This document shows, piece after piece, positions 18,792-26,513 of a stretch of DNA of 64,000 bases. Every line of letters begins with the position of its first letter. Position 1 is the first letter of the stretch. The stretch is taken from assembly GCF_000612805.1 (NCBI RefSeq), contig NZ_HG964403.1:248001-312000 (forward strand), in the 5' to 3' direction. The notes under the pieces were generated by a model. It was not told the DNA's origin, did no database searches, and saw only the letters and a program-made list of their open reading frames with translations. A program made the translations under genes and the position numbers. This stretch comes from Bacillus ndiopicus. Its GTDB lineage: Bacteria > Bacillota > Bacilli > Bacillales_A > Planococcaceae.

Positions 18792-19576
18792 CGTTTCTCA
18801 CCAGCTTTCGTGATAGGAATTTGCAGGGCCTGTAAATCGGCAGTCACATTGTGGCTGCGCATTAGCGATTCGCCAACGAGCACGGCACATGCCCCGGCTG
18901 CTGCTACAATCTCTACATCTCTATATCCCCAAATACCACTTTCGCTAATAAAGGCGATACCGTTATTCGTTAAATAACGTGCAACCTCTGTTGTTTGCGC
19001 CAAATCAACTTCAAATGTTTTTAAATTACGGTTATTAACACCGATAATCTTGGGATTTATTTTTAATGCACGTTGCAACTCTTCTATGTCATGTACTTCT
19101 ACTAAAACATCAAGCTCTAAAGCTGTTGCGTAAGTATATAAAGAGGCGAGCTCCTCATCTGTTAAAGCCGCAACGATTAGTAAAATAACCGATGCTCCAG
19201 CAGCTTTTGCATAGTCAATTTGCACTTTATCAATCATGAAATCCTTACATAGTAAAGGGATATCGACAACCTGTGCTACCGCATTTAAATCAGCAAAGGA
19301 ACCTTTGAAAAACTTACCTTCAGTTAGAACCGAAATACAAACAGCGCCAGCCTTTGCATAAACTTTTGCCTGCTCTACTGGCTCAACATTAGTTGCAATA
19401 TCGCCCTTTGAAGGAGAGGCACGCTTCATTTCAGCGATGACCTGCATAGTTGTTGCTTGGCTTAATCGCTCATAAAGGGAAGGGCGTTTTGCCGTCTGGA
19501 TAAAATTTGGTTTTATAGCGCGTAAGCTATCAAGCTCCGTTTTTTTATGCGCAATAATTTTATTTAAAATCGTCAT
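18788..19576 (-). CDS. trpC: Indole-3-glycerol phosphate synthase
   Basis: 262 residues, TIM barrel. VIAEMKRASPSKGDI holds the catalytic Glu and Lys, LLCKDFMID the catalytic Lys, IIGVNNRNLKTFEVDL the Asn pair, and FISESGI with VLVGESLM the phosphate site. It closes the indole ring by decarboxylation. It overlaps trpD and trpF by four bases each. Confidence 0.95.
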   Translation of the reverse strand: MTILNKIIAHKKTELDSLRAIKPNFIQTAKRPSLYERLSQATTMQVIAEMKRASPSKGDIATNVEPVEQAKVYAKAGAVCISVLTEGKFFKGSFADLNAVAQVVDIPLLCKDFMIDKVQIDYAKAAGASVILLIVAALTDEELASLYTYATALELDVLVEVHDIEELQRALKINPKIIGVNNRNLKTFEVDLAQTTEVARYLTNNGIAFISESGIWGYRDVEIVAAAGACAVLVGESLMRSHNVTADLQALQIPITKAGEKR

Positions 19577-20601
19577 TGGATGCCCTCCTTTTGTTGTGAA
19601 TATTCAATAACCGCTTGTAATTTTTGCAAAGCTCGGCCTGAAAAAATGCTATCTTTCGCGATTTCAATTCCTTCTTTAATTGTTGTAGCAGAGCCGTATG
19701 CAAAGAAGCCGATGCCTGCATTTAACAAAACGGTATCTAAATAAGCTCCCTGCTGACCTTTTAATAAATCAAGCATTATCTTGGCATTATCCTGAGCATT
19801 GCCACCGCGAATTGATGATAAAGGGGCAGCGGTTAAACCAACATCCTCCGCACGTAGCTTAAATGGAATGATATCTCCGTGATCAAGTAAGGCGAGCGTG
19901 TTTTCTCCCTCTAGTGATGCTTCGTCCATTCCTCTTGTACCAGAAACGACAATTGCGCGTTTACGGCCAAGCATATGCAAAACCTGCGCATAATCTGTCG
20001 TAAAATGGGGGCGGTTAATACCGACAAATTGCGTCTTTAAAGGAACAGGATTCGTCAAAGGACCAACTAAATTAAAAATAGTAGGCTTGCCAATCGACTT
20101 ACGTATTTCACCAATACGTTTTAATTTGGGATGCATATTTGGCGCGTGTAAAAAAGCAATGCCATGCTGTGCAAGTAACTCAGATGTTTCCTCTACAGAA
20201 GGAAGCAAACGAATTTCTAGTGCCTCCAATACATCAGAGCTACCTGCTGAGCTTGATATTTTGCGATTGCCATGCTTTGCCACCAGCAAGCCACCACCAG
20301 CAAGGACAAAGGCTGTCGTTGTACTAATATTAAAGCTTTGCAAGCCATCGCCGCCTGTACCACAGTTGTCAATATAAATCCCTTCAGGAACATTAATTTT
20401 CAAGGCGTTGTTACGCATAATCATTGCTAGACCTGCAACCTCTTGAGCAGTTTCACCTTTATCGCTTAAGTCTACTAAAAAATCTGCGATATCTTCAGCT
20501 GGTGTTGATTCAGTAAAAACAAGCGTTGCTGCAGCTTTCATTTCATCAATAGTTAGGTTTTCGTTCCCTTTAATTTTCGCTGTATATTGTTGTAATGTCA
20601 T
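19573..20601 (-). CDS. trpD: Anthranilate phosphoribosyltransferase
   Basis: 342 residues from ATG 20601 (AAGGGGGATGAAA directly upstream). Hallmarks are the IDNCGTGGDG loop, KHGNRKISSSAGSSDVLEAL and the VGPLTNP region. It transfers phosphoribosyl from PRPP to anthranilate. Its start lies inside the end of the trpE remnant (32-base overlap); the ribosome site is embedded in the last codons of trpE, which suggests the trpE 3' end collapsed onto it. Confidence 0.93.
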   Translation of the reverse strand: MTLQQYTAKIKGNENLTIDEMKAAATLVFTESTPAEDIADFLVDLSDKGETAQEVAGLAMIMRNNALKINVPEGIYIDNCGTGGDGLQSFNISTTTAFVLAGGGLLVAKHGNRKISSSAGSSDVLEALEIRLLPSVEETSELLAQHGIAFLHAPNMHPKLKRIGEIRKSIGKPTIFNLVGPLTNPVPLKTQFVGINRPHFTTDYAQVLHMLGRKRAIVVSGTRGMDEASLEGENTLALLDHGDIIPFKLRAEDVGLTAAPLSSIRGGNAQDNAKIMLDLLKGQQGAYLDTVLLNAGIGFFAYGSATTIKEGIEIAKDSIFSGRALQKLQAVIEYSQQKEGIQ

Positions 20602-21388
20602 TTTCATCCCCCTTTTCTGTAAAATCAATTTGCCCATTAAAACCAATATAGCCTAGCATTGAAGGCACACTTTTAGATGCTTCAGCTAACGCATCAATTG
20701 AATGGGTAGAAGGGGGGAGCTGCCCATCTTGTGTCCATTCACTTACCGCGGGAATCCTTGTTGTGATGACGCTATTTTTCACATTGATAACACTGTTTGT
20801 TGAGGAGCCAATCAATGTTTCATTTACAAATTCTACATAATATAAATAAGCAGCTCTTTGTTCTATACGAAATTTGCGATAGTCTTCAAAGGCCCCATTT
20901 ATATTGTCCGTAGTGCCACCATTTGTTAATTGCTCAATTAATGTGTCTAAATTAGGTGTTTGCTGCTCAATTTGAATATTCGTATGAACAATTGCTAGCT
21001 CATCTGTCATATGATCAAAAATAATAACCGTATCATAAACTTGAAACAGCACCTCATCCCCACGAATATAACCAATTGCTCCTCCCATAAACGGGTATTC
21101 AGTATGTTGAGAAATACGTGGCATCATTTGCTTTAGAGATTGAATTAAATCACCATTATACGTATACATTTTATTTGTTAGATGGCATATTTCGTGTAAA
21201 GCATTACCTCTCCCGCTATATGTTTTACGCGGATTTGCGCCGATAAAGGAATAGCGCCCAGCCGTTTCATGCTTTGTAGCACTTTCTAATAAGAATTTTT
21301 GCTTGCCTTGCAGTCTATTGAAAATAATAATTGGCGTTAGACAATCGCCATTTACTTTACGAATCGTTGTACGTGAAGTTTTTTGCAT
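20570..21388 (-). pseudogene. trpE: trpE remnant with internal in-frame deletions
   Basis: 272 residues from ATG 21388 behind a strong AAAGGAGGG site; normal TrpE has about 460-510. The N-terminal regulatory part is present (TPIIIFNRL, LLESA, GRYSFIGANP, GGAIGYIRGDE). The chorismate-binding part is only fragments: YLYYVEFVNETLIGSSTNS matches the IGSSPE strand but with PE changed, and a late GYIGFNGQID matches the YIGF strand near the C-terminus. The blocks carrying the catalytic residues (DIFQVV, GTRKRG, DEKExAEH, LVDLxRND, SHVMH, PAGTxSGAPK) are absent. The tail reads through the trpD ribosome site in another frame. It cannot be an anthranilate synthase, yet the frame stays open. Confidence 0.8.
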
Positions 21389-21410
21389 ATTTTTGCCCTC
21401 CTTTAAAAAT

Positions 21411-21665
21411 GAAAAAAGTCCTCTACAAAAGAGAAATTTCTCTTTTGTAGAGGACGATAAATACCGCGTTGCCACCTCAGCTTGAAGCATATTTGCTTCC
21501 ACTCTTATACCCCTTATAACGTAGGGGAAATCCGTCCGTCAACAAATAAATGCCAACAGCTCTCCTAAGGCCCATTCACAATTGTTTATGGCGCATTTTC
21601 ACCAGCCACGCGCTCTCTAAAGCATAAAGCAATCGCTACTATTCTTAGTCATCAATTTTTCTCAG
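21411..21665 (-). promoter_or_regulatory. T-box leader (tryptophan) with terminator/antiterminator
   Basis: Read on the minus strand, the stem I core shows AGAGAGC...GTGGCTGGTGAAAA, then a UGG within GAAUGGGCC (21572-21574), the expected specifier for tRNA-Trp. Next come GUGGAAGCAAAUAUGCUUC and the T-box proper, GAGGTGGCAACGCGGTA (about 21464-21480). The antiterminator competes with a perfect terminator stem of 17 pairs, GTCCTCTACAAAAGAGAAA and its complement (21418-21455), followed by a T run. Uncharged tRNA-Trp should open the trp operon. Confidence 0.92.
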
Positions 21666-21748
21666 CTCAGCTCAAACTCTACTCATCTCGTCTTATGGTG
21701 GTCACGCTCCCGCAACCTGCTACCATGCCCGAACAAAGATGTAGTGCC

Positions 21749-21777
21749 ATTGTAAAAGGTATGTACGAAAAAGTCAA
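21749..21777 (-). promoter_or_regulatory. Sigma-A promoter of the trp operon
   Basis: On the minus strand TTGACT (21777-21772), a 17-base spacer and TACAAT (21754-21749). It is placed to give a leader of about 350 bases. The first 80 bases of that leader, before the T-box, are not explained by the T-box itself. Confidence 0.8.
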
Positions 21778-21841
21778 TTAATTCTGATAAAATCGGTAAT
21801 AAAATAAGGCGTGTCTGAAAGATATTTTGAGACACACCCTT

Positions 21842-21861
21842 TGCGACGAGTAACCGCAGGT
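21842..21861 (-). repeat. CTCCTGCGGTTACT repeat, copy 1 (inverted)
   Basis: On the minus strand CCTGCGGTTACTCGTCGCA. The same unit recurs at 49241-49262, 55264-55286 and 55297-55319. The TGCG/CGCA ends can pair as a small hairpin. Confidence 0.65.
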
Positions 21862-21886
21862 AGCGAATATTTATTATAGAAGCTAG

Positions 21887-21922
21887 GGCTGTCCAAAAAG
21901 GTATTCCTTTTTGGACAGCCCC
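21887..21922 (-). terminator. Hairpin after queT
   Basis: GGGCTGTCCAAAAAGG and its complement around AATA form a 16-pair stem 18 bases past the queT stop. The 3' flank is not T-rich, so it may act mainly as an RNA-stabilising stem. Confidence 0.5.
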
Positions 21923-21939
21923 TAAAACTTAAAAGAAAC

Positions 21940-22434
21940 TCATTCGCTTTCTATTAAATTTTTAAAATTAAGTCGTTTGTTCAACAAGTACATAATTGGA
22001 GCACTAATCGCTAATACGGCAAATTCGCCAGCCGCAACGACCAGCCAAGTTTCCCAAAATGGAAGCTCCAGTACTATATTTAATTGAAATGCAATTATAA
22101 ACATCGTGAACGTAAATAGAAACGTATTGATGATTAAACGAGTCCAAATATTTTTGACAAACTTACAGATGATAATGAAAATACCTAAAGTCACAACAGT
22201 ATGTCCTACACCAAAAATTAAATCGATTGGTCCAACTGAAGAAAATAAAAAGTTGGAAATGAGTACGCCAAGAACGACGCCTAGCATATAACGTGGGTTA
22301 AATGCGACTAAATGGTTGAACATCTCAGCGATGCGGAACTGCACTTGCCCAAAGCTAATTGGAGCTACAAGCATCGTCACTGCGATATATAACGCTGCGA
22401 TAATTGCACTCGCTGCTAAAAATTTGACTTTCAT
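21940..22434 (-). CDS. queT: Queuosine precursor transporter QueT
   Basis: 164 residues with four or five membrane helices. The protein matches the QueT (former DUF988) family: FGQVQFRIAEMFNHL near residues 28-43, NPRYMLGVVLGVLISN and SSVGPIDLIFGVGHT. These are S-components of ECF-type importers for the queuosine precursor preQ1. The family assignment is supported independently by the preQ1 riboswitch overlapping its ribosome site. It is transcribed alone. Confidence 0.88.
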   Translation of the reverse strand: MKVKFLAASAIIAALYIAVTMLVAPISFGQVQFRIAEMFNHLVAFNPRYMLGVVLGVLISNFLFSSVGPIDLIFGVGHTVVTLGIFIIICKFVKNIWTRLIINTFLFTFTMFIIAFQLNIVLELPFWETWLVVAAGEFAVLAISAPIMYLLNKRLNFKNLIESE

Positions 22435-22442
22435 ATAGAATT

Positions 22443-22481
22443 CCTCCTAGTTTTTTTGCGTGGGATGGTTGCGAACCACGT
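22443..22481 (-). promoter_or_regulatory. preQ1-I riboswitch
   Basis: On the minus strand a CGTGG/CCACG stem encloses the TTCGCAACCATC loop. It is followed by CAAAAAAACTA, which reaches directly into the AGGAGG ribosome site of queT. This is the class I preQ1 aptamer with its A-rich tail forming the pseudoknot. Ligand binding should hide the ribosome site, so queT is translated when preQ1 is scarce. Confidence 0.85.
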
Positions 22482-22796
22482 AAAGCAAGTGCAATCATAA
22501 CAGCAATCATATGTGCTTGTAAATAATTATGTGTTGAATCATAAAATAGCTAAAATATTTCAAATGTTAATACTATTTTCTCTGCGTAGATTGCTAGCGA
22601 AATTGTAAGTATTGCAGTTCATATAATAGATATTTACAAAAAATAGAGCTCATACAATTCAAGTTGCTTTTTGAAATATAGGTAGGTTAGTTTGAATCCC
22701 ATGAATAGGGGATTTTTCTTAAGCTGTGATCAATTATTTAGTTGAATATTTTATGAAATTTTGTTTTGTAAATAAGCCTTGATTGATTGAATGTTA
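22482..22796. other. AT-rich gap before the phage block
   Basis: I see no gene or RNA here. It is the left junction of the phage-derived region. I looked for a direct repeat shared with the right junction (38244-38480) and did not find a convincing attachment-site pair. Confidence 0.5.
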
Positions 22797-23276
22797 TTAA
22801 AAAAACAGGAATGTACGTTCTGTTCGAGGGTAAATTTTTTTACCATCTAAGCTTTTTAAATTTAATAGTTCTGTCGGAACACCATAATTTTCAATTGCTT
22901 CATGGATGGTAAAATTAGTATTATTTTTTTCGTAAAAAAATTCATCTGGTAACAGTAATTCAATGGCAAAAGTATTTGCTTCTATCTCTAATCTATCTGT
23001 AGATAACAATGTGTGCTTCTTTAAGAACGTGGTATTCACATTAGAGTGCTGCACAGCATGTCCAAGTTCATGTGCACAAATAAAAGTTTGTATTTCTTTG
23101 TTAGCATCTTGGTTAATATGAATGATAGGTACCCTAAAATGCCTGCTAAAGTAACCCAAGGTGCTTCCCAAAGGTTCGTAGACAATGATTATTCCCATGC
23201 GTTCTGCAAGTTCAAAAGGGTTAAATGTGCGGTGCTTTTTAATTAAATGATTTACTAAGTCTTTAATTTGTGACAA
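22797..23276 (-). CDS. ImmA/IrrE-family metallopeptidase
   Basis: 159 residues from TTG 23276 (AGGAAGTGA upstream). The zinc motif HELGH lies at about residues 68-72 and a later EIEANTFAIELLLP carries the third ligand, the standard ImmA/IrrE layout. In ICEBs1 and many Bacillus phages this protease cleaves the neighbouring repressor on DNA damage. Here it lies 83 bases downstream of a CI-like repressor on the same strand, so it is the likely induction switch for the tail operon. Confidence 0.85.
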   Translation of the reverse strand: MSQIKDLVNHLIKKHRTFNPFELAERMGIIIVYEPLGSTLGYFSRHFRVPIIHINQDANKEIQTFICAHELGHAVQHSNVNTTFLKKHTLLSTDRLEIEANTFAIELLLPDEFFYEKNNTNFTIHEAIENYGVPTELLNLKSLDGKKIYPRTERTFLFF

Positions 23277-23359
23277 ATTATCACTTCCTACTTTAACGAT
23301 ACTTGTAGGTATATTATAACCTATTTACCTAATTATAGTGAAATAGAAATAAAGAATGA

Positions 23360-23785
23360 CTATCTATATTTTTTAGGTGTGAATTTTTGCTTTGCAACCC
23401 GTTTGGCAAGTCGTAAAGAGTTTTCCAAACTTGATAGTAACAATTCTCTATCTTCCAATTCTTCTTCACTTAACTCATCTAGAGTTCTACCGTCAAATGC
23501 TGCATGTCCGCTTTTAGATAGCCCTTCAATCATTTTTTGAAGTTCTTCTTGTATTGATTGCTCATCTTTTTCAGTTAATTCATAATAGCGTTTTTGATTA
23601 GTACGACCAAGTAAATAGTCAGTGCTAACATCAAAATAGTCTGCTGTTTTTTCCAAAGTTTCAGATTTAGGGCTTTGAGTTTTCCATTTATAAAAAGCAT
23701 TTTCACTAAATCCCAATTTTTGTGCAACTATCTTTAAGTTTTCTCCGCGTTCTTCTGCTAATTGTTTAACTCGAGCAAATAGCAT
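23360..23785 (-). CDS. Phage-type XRE repressor (ImmR/CI-like)
   Basis: 141 residues. An N-terminal helix-turn-helix (about 5-60) shows LAEERGENLKIVAQKLGFSENAFYKWKT and STDYLLGR, typical of lambda-repressor-like regulators. The C-terminal half is acidic, helical and rich in Glu (LSEEELEDRELLLSSLENS), a likely oligomerisation or ImmA-cleavage region. It is divergent from the Cro-like gene and presumably binds the GGATACTT sites in the 350-base gap between them. Confidence 0.85.
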   Translation of the reverse strand: MLFARVKQLAEERGENLKIVAQKLGFSENAFYKWKTQSPKSETLEKTADYFDVSTDYLLGRTNQKRYYELTEKDEQSIQEELQKMIEGLSKSGHAAFDGRTLDELSEEELEDRELLLSSLENSLRLAKRVAKQKFTPKKYR

Positions 23786-23800
23786 GGTATCAACCTTTCT

Positions 23801-24014
23801 GGATACTTAGATAAAATAAATTATACAAAAGGATACTTTTGTGTTGATTTAATTATCCAACTGTATTAATATATTTACATAAGCTAAGTTATTAGCTAAA
23901 AGACAAGACCTCTAATAGCACATTTATTTCGTTGGGGAACGGGTAAAGTGTATGATACACAGGCTTTCTTAAGTCTTTTTTAGCTATGATTAAATATTAT
24001 ACTATTGGATACTT
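23801..24014. promoter_or_regulatory. Divergent operator region with GGATACTT sites
   Basis: GGATACTT occurs three times: 23801-23808, 23831-23838 and 24007-24014. Two flank the start of the repressor gene; one lies about 120 bases before the Cro-like gene. All are in the same orientation. They are candidate repressor half-sites. The GATAC core recalls operators of other Bacillus prophage repressors; that comparison is from memory. Confidence 0.5.
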
Positions 24015-24135
24015 TAAGTCAAACGATTAGCTAATAATTTAGTGAGGAGTATCATCTTATAGCTTGTAAGGATAAACGGATTGCGAGGAGATTTTGTAGT
24101 TAAGTTTTATAGTACATGAAAAAGGAGGGGCAATG

Positions 24136-24318
24136 ATGTCAAAAGATTTAGCAGTGTTAGTTCGTTCTGAGCTATTTAAAAGAAAAATGACCCAGAAGGA
24201 ATTAGCTGCAATAATTGGCATTTCGAATGCATATTTATCAGATATTATTCGAGGGCGAAAGGATGGTCCAAAAGCACAAGAGCATGTCAAGCATATTCGC
24301 AAAATTTTGGGTATTTAG
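24136..24318 (+). CDS. Small Cro-like helix-turn-helix protein
   Basis: 60 residues, almost entirely one XRE helix-turn-helix: MTQKELAAIIGISNAYLSDIIRGRKDGP at about 19-46. ATG 24136 is preferred over ATG 24133 because the AAAGGAGGGG site ends at 24130. It is divergent from the repressor and is the first rightward gene, the usual position of Cro. It may counteract the repressor and start expression of the late regulator. Confidence 0.75.
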   Translation: MSKDLAVLVRSELFKRKMTQKELAAIIGISNAYLSDIIRGRKDGPKAQEHVKHIRKILGI

Positions 24319-24392
24319 ACGAGTTGTGAAAAGTTGCTCCAAGCTATTAGCCAAGTATATACGATAATACTTAAAGAAAGTGGGGACAAGAA

Positions 24393-24776
24393 ATGTATGA
24401 ATGGTTAAAGGATTATCAACAAATTGAAGATGAAATCACTTACCTTGAACAAAATTTGAATCGCTCGAAAAAAGAGCTGAAGCGCTGGATGCATGGTGAT
24501 TTAGCAAAATACAAGCTCACTGCTGAATCAGATGGAGCGAGGCTAGAAGATAAAATTGCTGTTATCGAATATGAGCTAGCTCATAAACTAAATGATCTAT
24601 ATGATCTTGATCAATTAGTAAAAAAATTCAATGGTATTGAGCAAAAAATTATCTATGGCAAATATATTGAAGGGAAGACACTAGAGCATGTAGCGGAGGA
24701 TTTGGGCTACAGCTCACAATATATTTATACGAAGCATGCTCAAATCAAAAGACTATTGAGCTTCAATGGCGCATAA
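24393..24776 (+). CDS. Phage late-gene regulator (ArpU/sigma-like)
   Basis: 127 residues. The first 70 are a coiled-coil segment (IEDEITYLEQNLNRSKKELKRW), and the C-terminal 55 form a sigma-70 region 4-like helix-turn-helix: FNGIEQKIIYGKYIEGKTLEHVAEDLGYSSQYIY. This is the layout of ArpU/RinA-like or DUF1492 regulators that switch on phage late genes. It lies directly upstream of the tail module, which makes it the likely activator of the 25-38 kb operon. Specific family uncertain. Confidence 0.65.
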   Translation: MYEWLKDYQQIEDEITYLEQNLNRSKKELKRWMHGDLAKYKLTAESDGARLEDKIAVIEYELAHKLNDLYDLDQLVKKFNGIEQKIIYGKYIEGKTLEHVAEDLGYSSQYIYTKHAQIKRLLSFNGA

Positions 24777-24883
24777 TGAGTTTAGCATGAACTTACTCTA
24801 TATTGTTCCTATTAATTTTATTGCTAAATCATATTATGATGATAACGTGATAGTTGTGCAAAGAGCTATCATCTTCCATTATA

Positions 24884-24917
24884 GAGAAGTCTACTCTTGG
24901 TGAGTGGGCTTCTTTTT
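24884..24917 (+). terminator. Terminator after the late regulator
   Basis: AGAAGTCTACTC pairs with GAGTGGGCTTCT around TTGGT, followed by TTTTT. It separates the early genes from the tail operon. Confidence 0.7.
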
Positions 24918-25230
24918 AAGTTGAATTGAAAGAAAGGAGATGTTGCTTATGCTCTTTATAGTATGTGGTGGAAGAATGCCACTTAAGGATTGCTAGGTTT
25001 ATTGGAAAGTAGAAAGTAAGTAAGATTGTTTCAAGCGATGTCTAAATTCAAAGCGCGGTTCAAAAAATTGGATGTACATGGCAGAAGGACGATACCAAGG
25101 TAGTAAAGATTTTTTAAAGAACAGAGTTCCCAGCATATTTAGTTGTGTCTAAAAGAATATGAAACACTTAAAAAGTGCAAAGATTTATAAGGTTATGGAT
25201 AATACTTACAAATGAAGAAAAATCAAAACG

Positions 25231-25285
25231 AACTCCTCTAGTCGCATGATGAAATTTCATGAAGGACAAGGGAGTTTTTATTTTT
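25231..25285 (+). terminator. Hairpin with T run just before the tail genes
   Basis: AACTCC pairs with GGAGTT, and an inner CATGA..AAATTTCATG stem stacks inside. It is followed by TTTTATTTTT and then an AT-rich stretch to the AGGAGG of the tail-tube gene. It could be a true terminator that must be bypassed (antitermination) or the scar of a deleted upstream module. Confidence 0.55.
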
Positions 25286-25322
25286 CTAAAAAAATTAATT
25301 AACTAACTAGGAGGTCATTTTT

Positions 25323-25895
25323 ATGACAGAAAATAAAGTTCAATTTGGTATTAAAAACGTACACTATGCAGTAGCAACAGAAGGCGCAGATGGTAAATTA
25401 ACATATGCTGCACCAGTAGCATTCCCAGGGGCTGTATCTTTAACTTTAGAAGCACGCGGTGAGCAAGCCGATTTCTATGCAGATGATCGTGTATACTACA
25501 CATCATCAACAAATACAGGTTATACAGGTACATTAACAGTTGCAACATTATTACAGCAGTTCCGAGTAGATGTGCTAGGTGATGAATTAGATGTTGATGG
25601 TGTTTTAACTGAAACATCCAATGCAAAACCAAAAACAGTTGCACTTCTATTTGAATTTGATGGTGATGTAAAGGCAACACGCCATGCTTTATATAATGTA
25701 ACAATTTCTCGCCCAGGATTAACTGGTCAAACTAAAGGAGAAACAACTGAACCAGGCACTCAGGAGCTATCATTTGTTGCTGCACCAACAATTGAAGGTA
25801 TTGTAAAACGCTCTACTACAGGTGATACAGAGGAAGCAGTCTACGATGCATGGTATGCAAGCGTATTTGCACCAACTGTTGTACCAACACCTTAA
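25323..25895 (+). CDS. Major tail protein (tail tube subunit)
   Basis: 190 residues with a strong AGGAGG site. It is beta-rich, with the phi13-type siphovirus tail-tube pattern: KVQFGIKNVHYAVATEG at the start, FPGAVSLTLEARGEQADFYADD and a FEFDGDVKATRHALYNVTISRPGL segment near residue 120. Homologues polymerise as hexameric rings around the tape measure to form the non-contractile tube. It heads the tail operon. No Ig-like C-terminal extension is present. Confidence 0.85.
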   Translation: MTENKVQFGIKNVHYAVATEGADGKLTYAAPVAFPGAVSLTLEARGEQADFYADDRVYYTSSTNTGYTGTLTVATLLQQFRVDVLGDELDVDGVLTETSNAKPKTVALLFEFDGDVKATRHALYNVTISRPGLTGQTKGETTEPGTQELSFVAAPTIEGIVKRSTTGDTEEAVYDAWYASVFAPTVVPTP

Positions 25896-25920
25896 TTAAT
25901 CAACAATGGAGGACTAAATA

Positions 25921-26274
25921 ATGGAAATTACATTAACAATTGATGGTAAACAAATCCCATTCAAATCAAATGGTGCAGTTGCAAAGCGTTATATGATGCA
26001 GTTCCAGCGTGATTTACTCAAGGATATTTTGGGTATGGGTGCTACGGATAAAAGCTTTGAGGAAATGGCAGAAGGAGAAAAAGTCAGTTGGATGCGCGAA
26101 AATATCGATTTCAATATGTTTTACGATATTGCATGGACTTTTGCTAAAACGGCAGACAGTACAATTCCAGATCCTTTAAGCTGGTTGGAATCATTTGAAG
26201 AATTCCCTATTTTGGACATTATTGAACCTTTGCAAAGCCTACTTGAAAAAACAATTGCCTCTAAAAAAAAATAA
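25921..26274 (+). CDS. Tail assembly chaperone (gpG-like)
   Basis: 117 residues, 25 bases after the tail-tube gene. It is small, acidic-helical (KRYMMQFQRDLLKDILGM, WLESFEEFPILDIIEPLQ) and in the position of the gpG chaperone between tube and tape measure. It ends in a run of nine A residues (26263-26271) coding KKK followed by TAA. That is the site where a fraction of ribosomes should shift to the -1 frame and make the longer gpGT form. Confidence 0.8.
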   Translation: MEITLTIDGKQIPFKSNGAVAKRYMMQFQRDLLKDILGMGATDKSFEEMAEGEKVSWMRENIDFNMFYDIAWTFAKTADSTIPDPLSWLESFEEFPILDIIEPLQSLLEKTIASKKK

Positions 26275-26480
26275 CTAATAACGGTGCTGCTGGCGCAAGC
26301 CAGATCAGCACCGAACAATTTTTAGTTTTATGTCGAGAGTGTCATCTGACACATGATGATCTGGAAACGATGTCCTTTGGCATGGTTTTAGATTATATAG
26401 ACGAATATTTAGACAGTAAAAATCCAAATAAAAAGCCAAAAACTAGACATGCAAATCAAATTGATTTTGATAGCTTTTAA
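25921..26480 (+). CDS. gpGT-like chaperone made by -1 frameshift
   Basis: Slipping -1 on the A run at 26263-26271 avoids the TAA at 26272 and keeps the frame open to TAA 26480. This adds 69 residues: ITNNGAAGASQISTEQFL, then HLTHDDLETMSFGMVLDYIDEYL and a basic tail. Those 69 codons have no start codon or ribosome site of their own yet read as a typical gpT domain. The fused product of about 186 residues would bridge tape measure and tube subunits, as in lambda and many siphophages. Confidence 0.78.
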
Positions 26481-26513
26481 TATGTCAATTTAGTAAAAAA
26501 GGTGGTGTTAGTA

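Larger units (their letters stand above)
24777..25322 (+). other. Non-coding junction before the tail operon
   Basis: 546 bases holding two terminator-like hairpins and no convincing gene. Very short frames with ribosome sites exist (15 codons at 24949; about 26 codons near 25072), and look like relics. This is where head, portal and neck genes would normally sit. The second hairpin is 38 bases before the tail-tube start codon. Confidence 0.6.

Noticed and set aside
24949-24996. Short gene before the tail operon
   Set aside because: It has a ribosome site but only 15 codons and no similarity; more likely a relic of the removed module.
23786-25322. LexA (SOS) box controlling the tail cluster
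   Set aside because: No CGAAC-N4-GTTCG type site was found; induction is more likely through ImmA.
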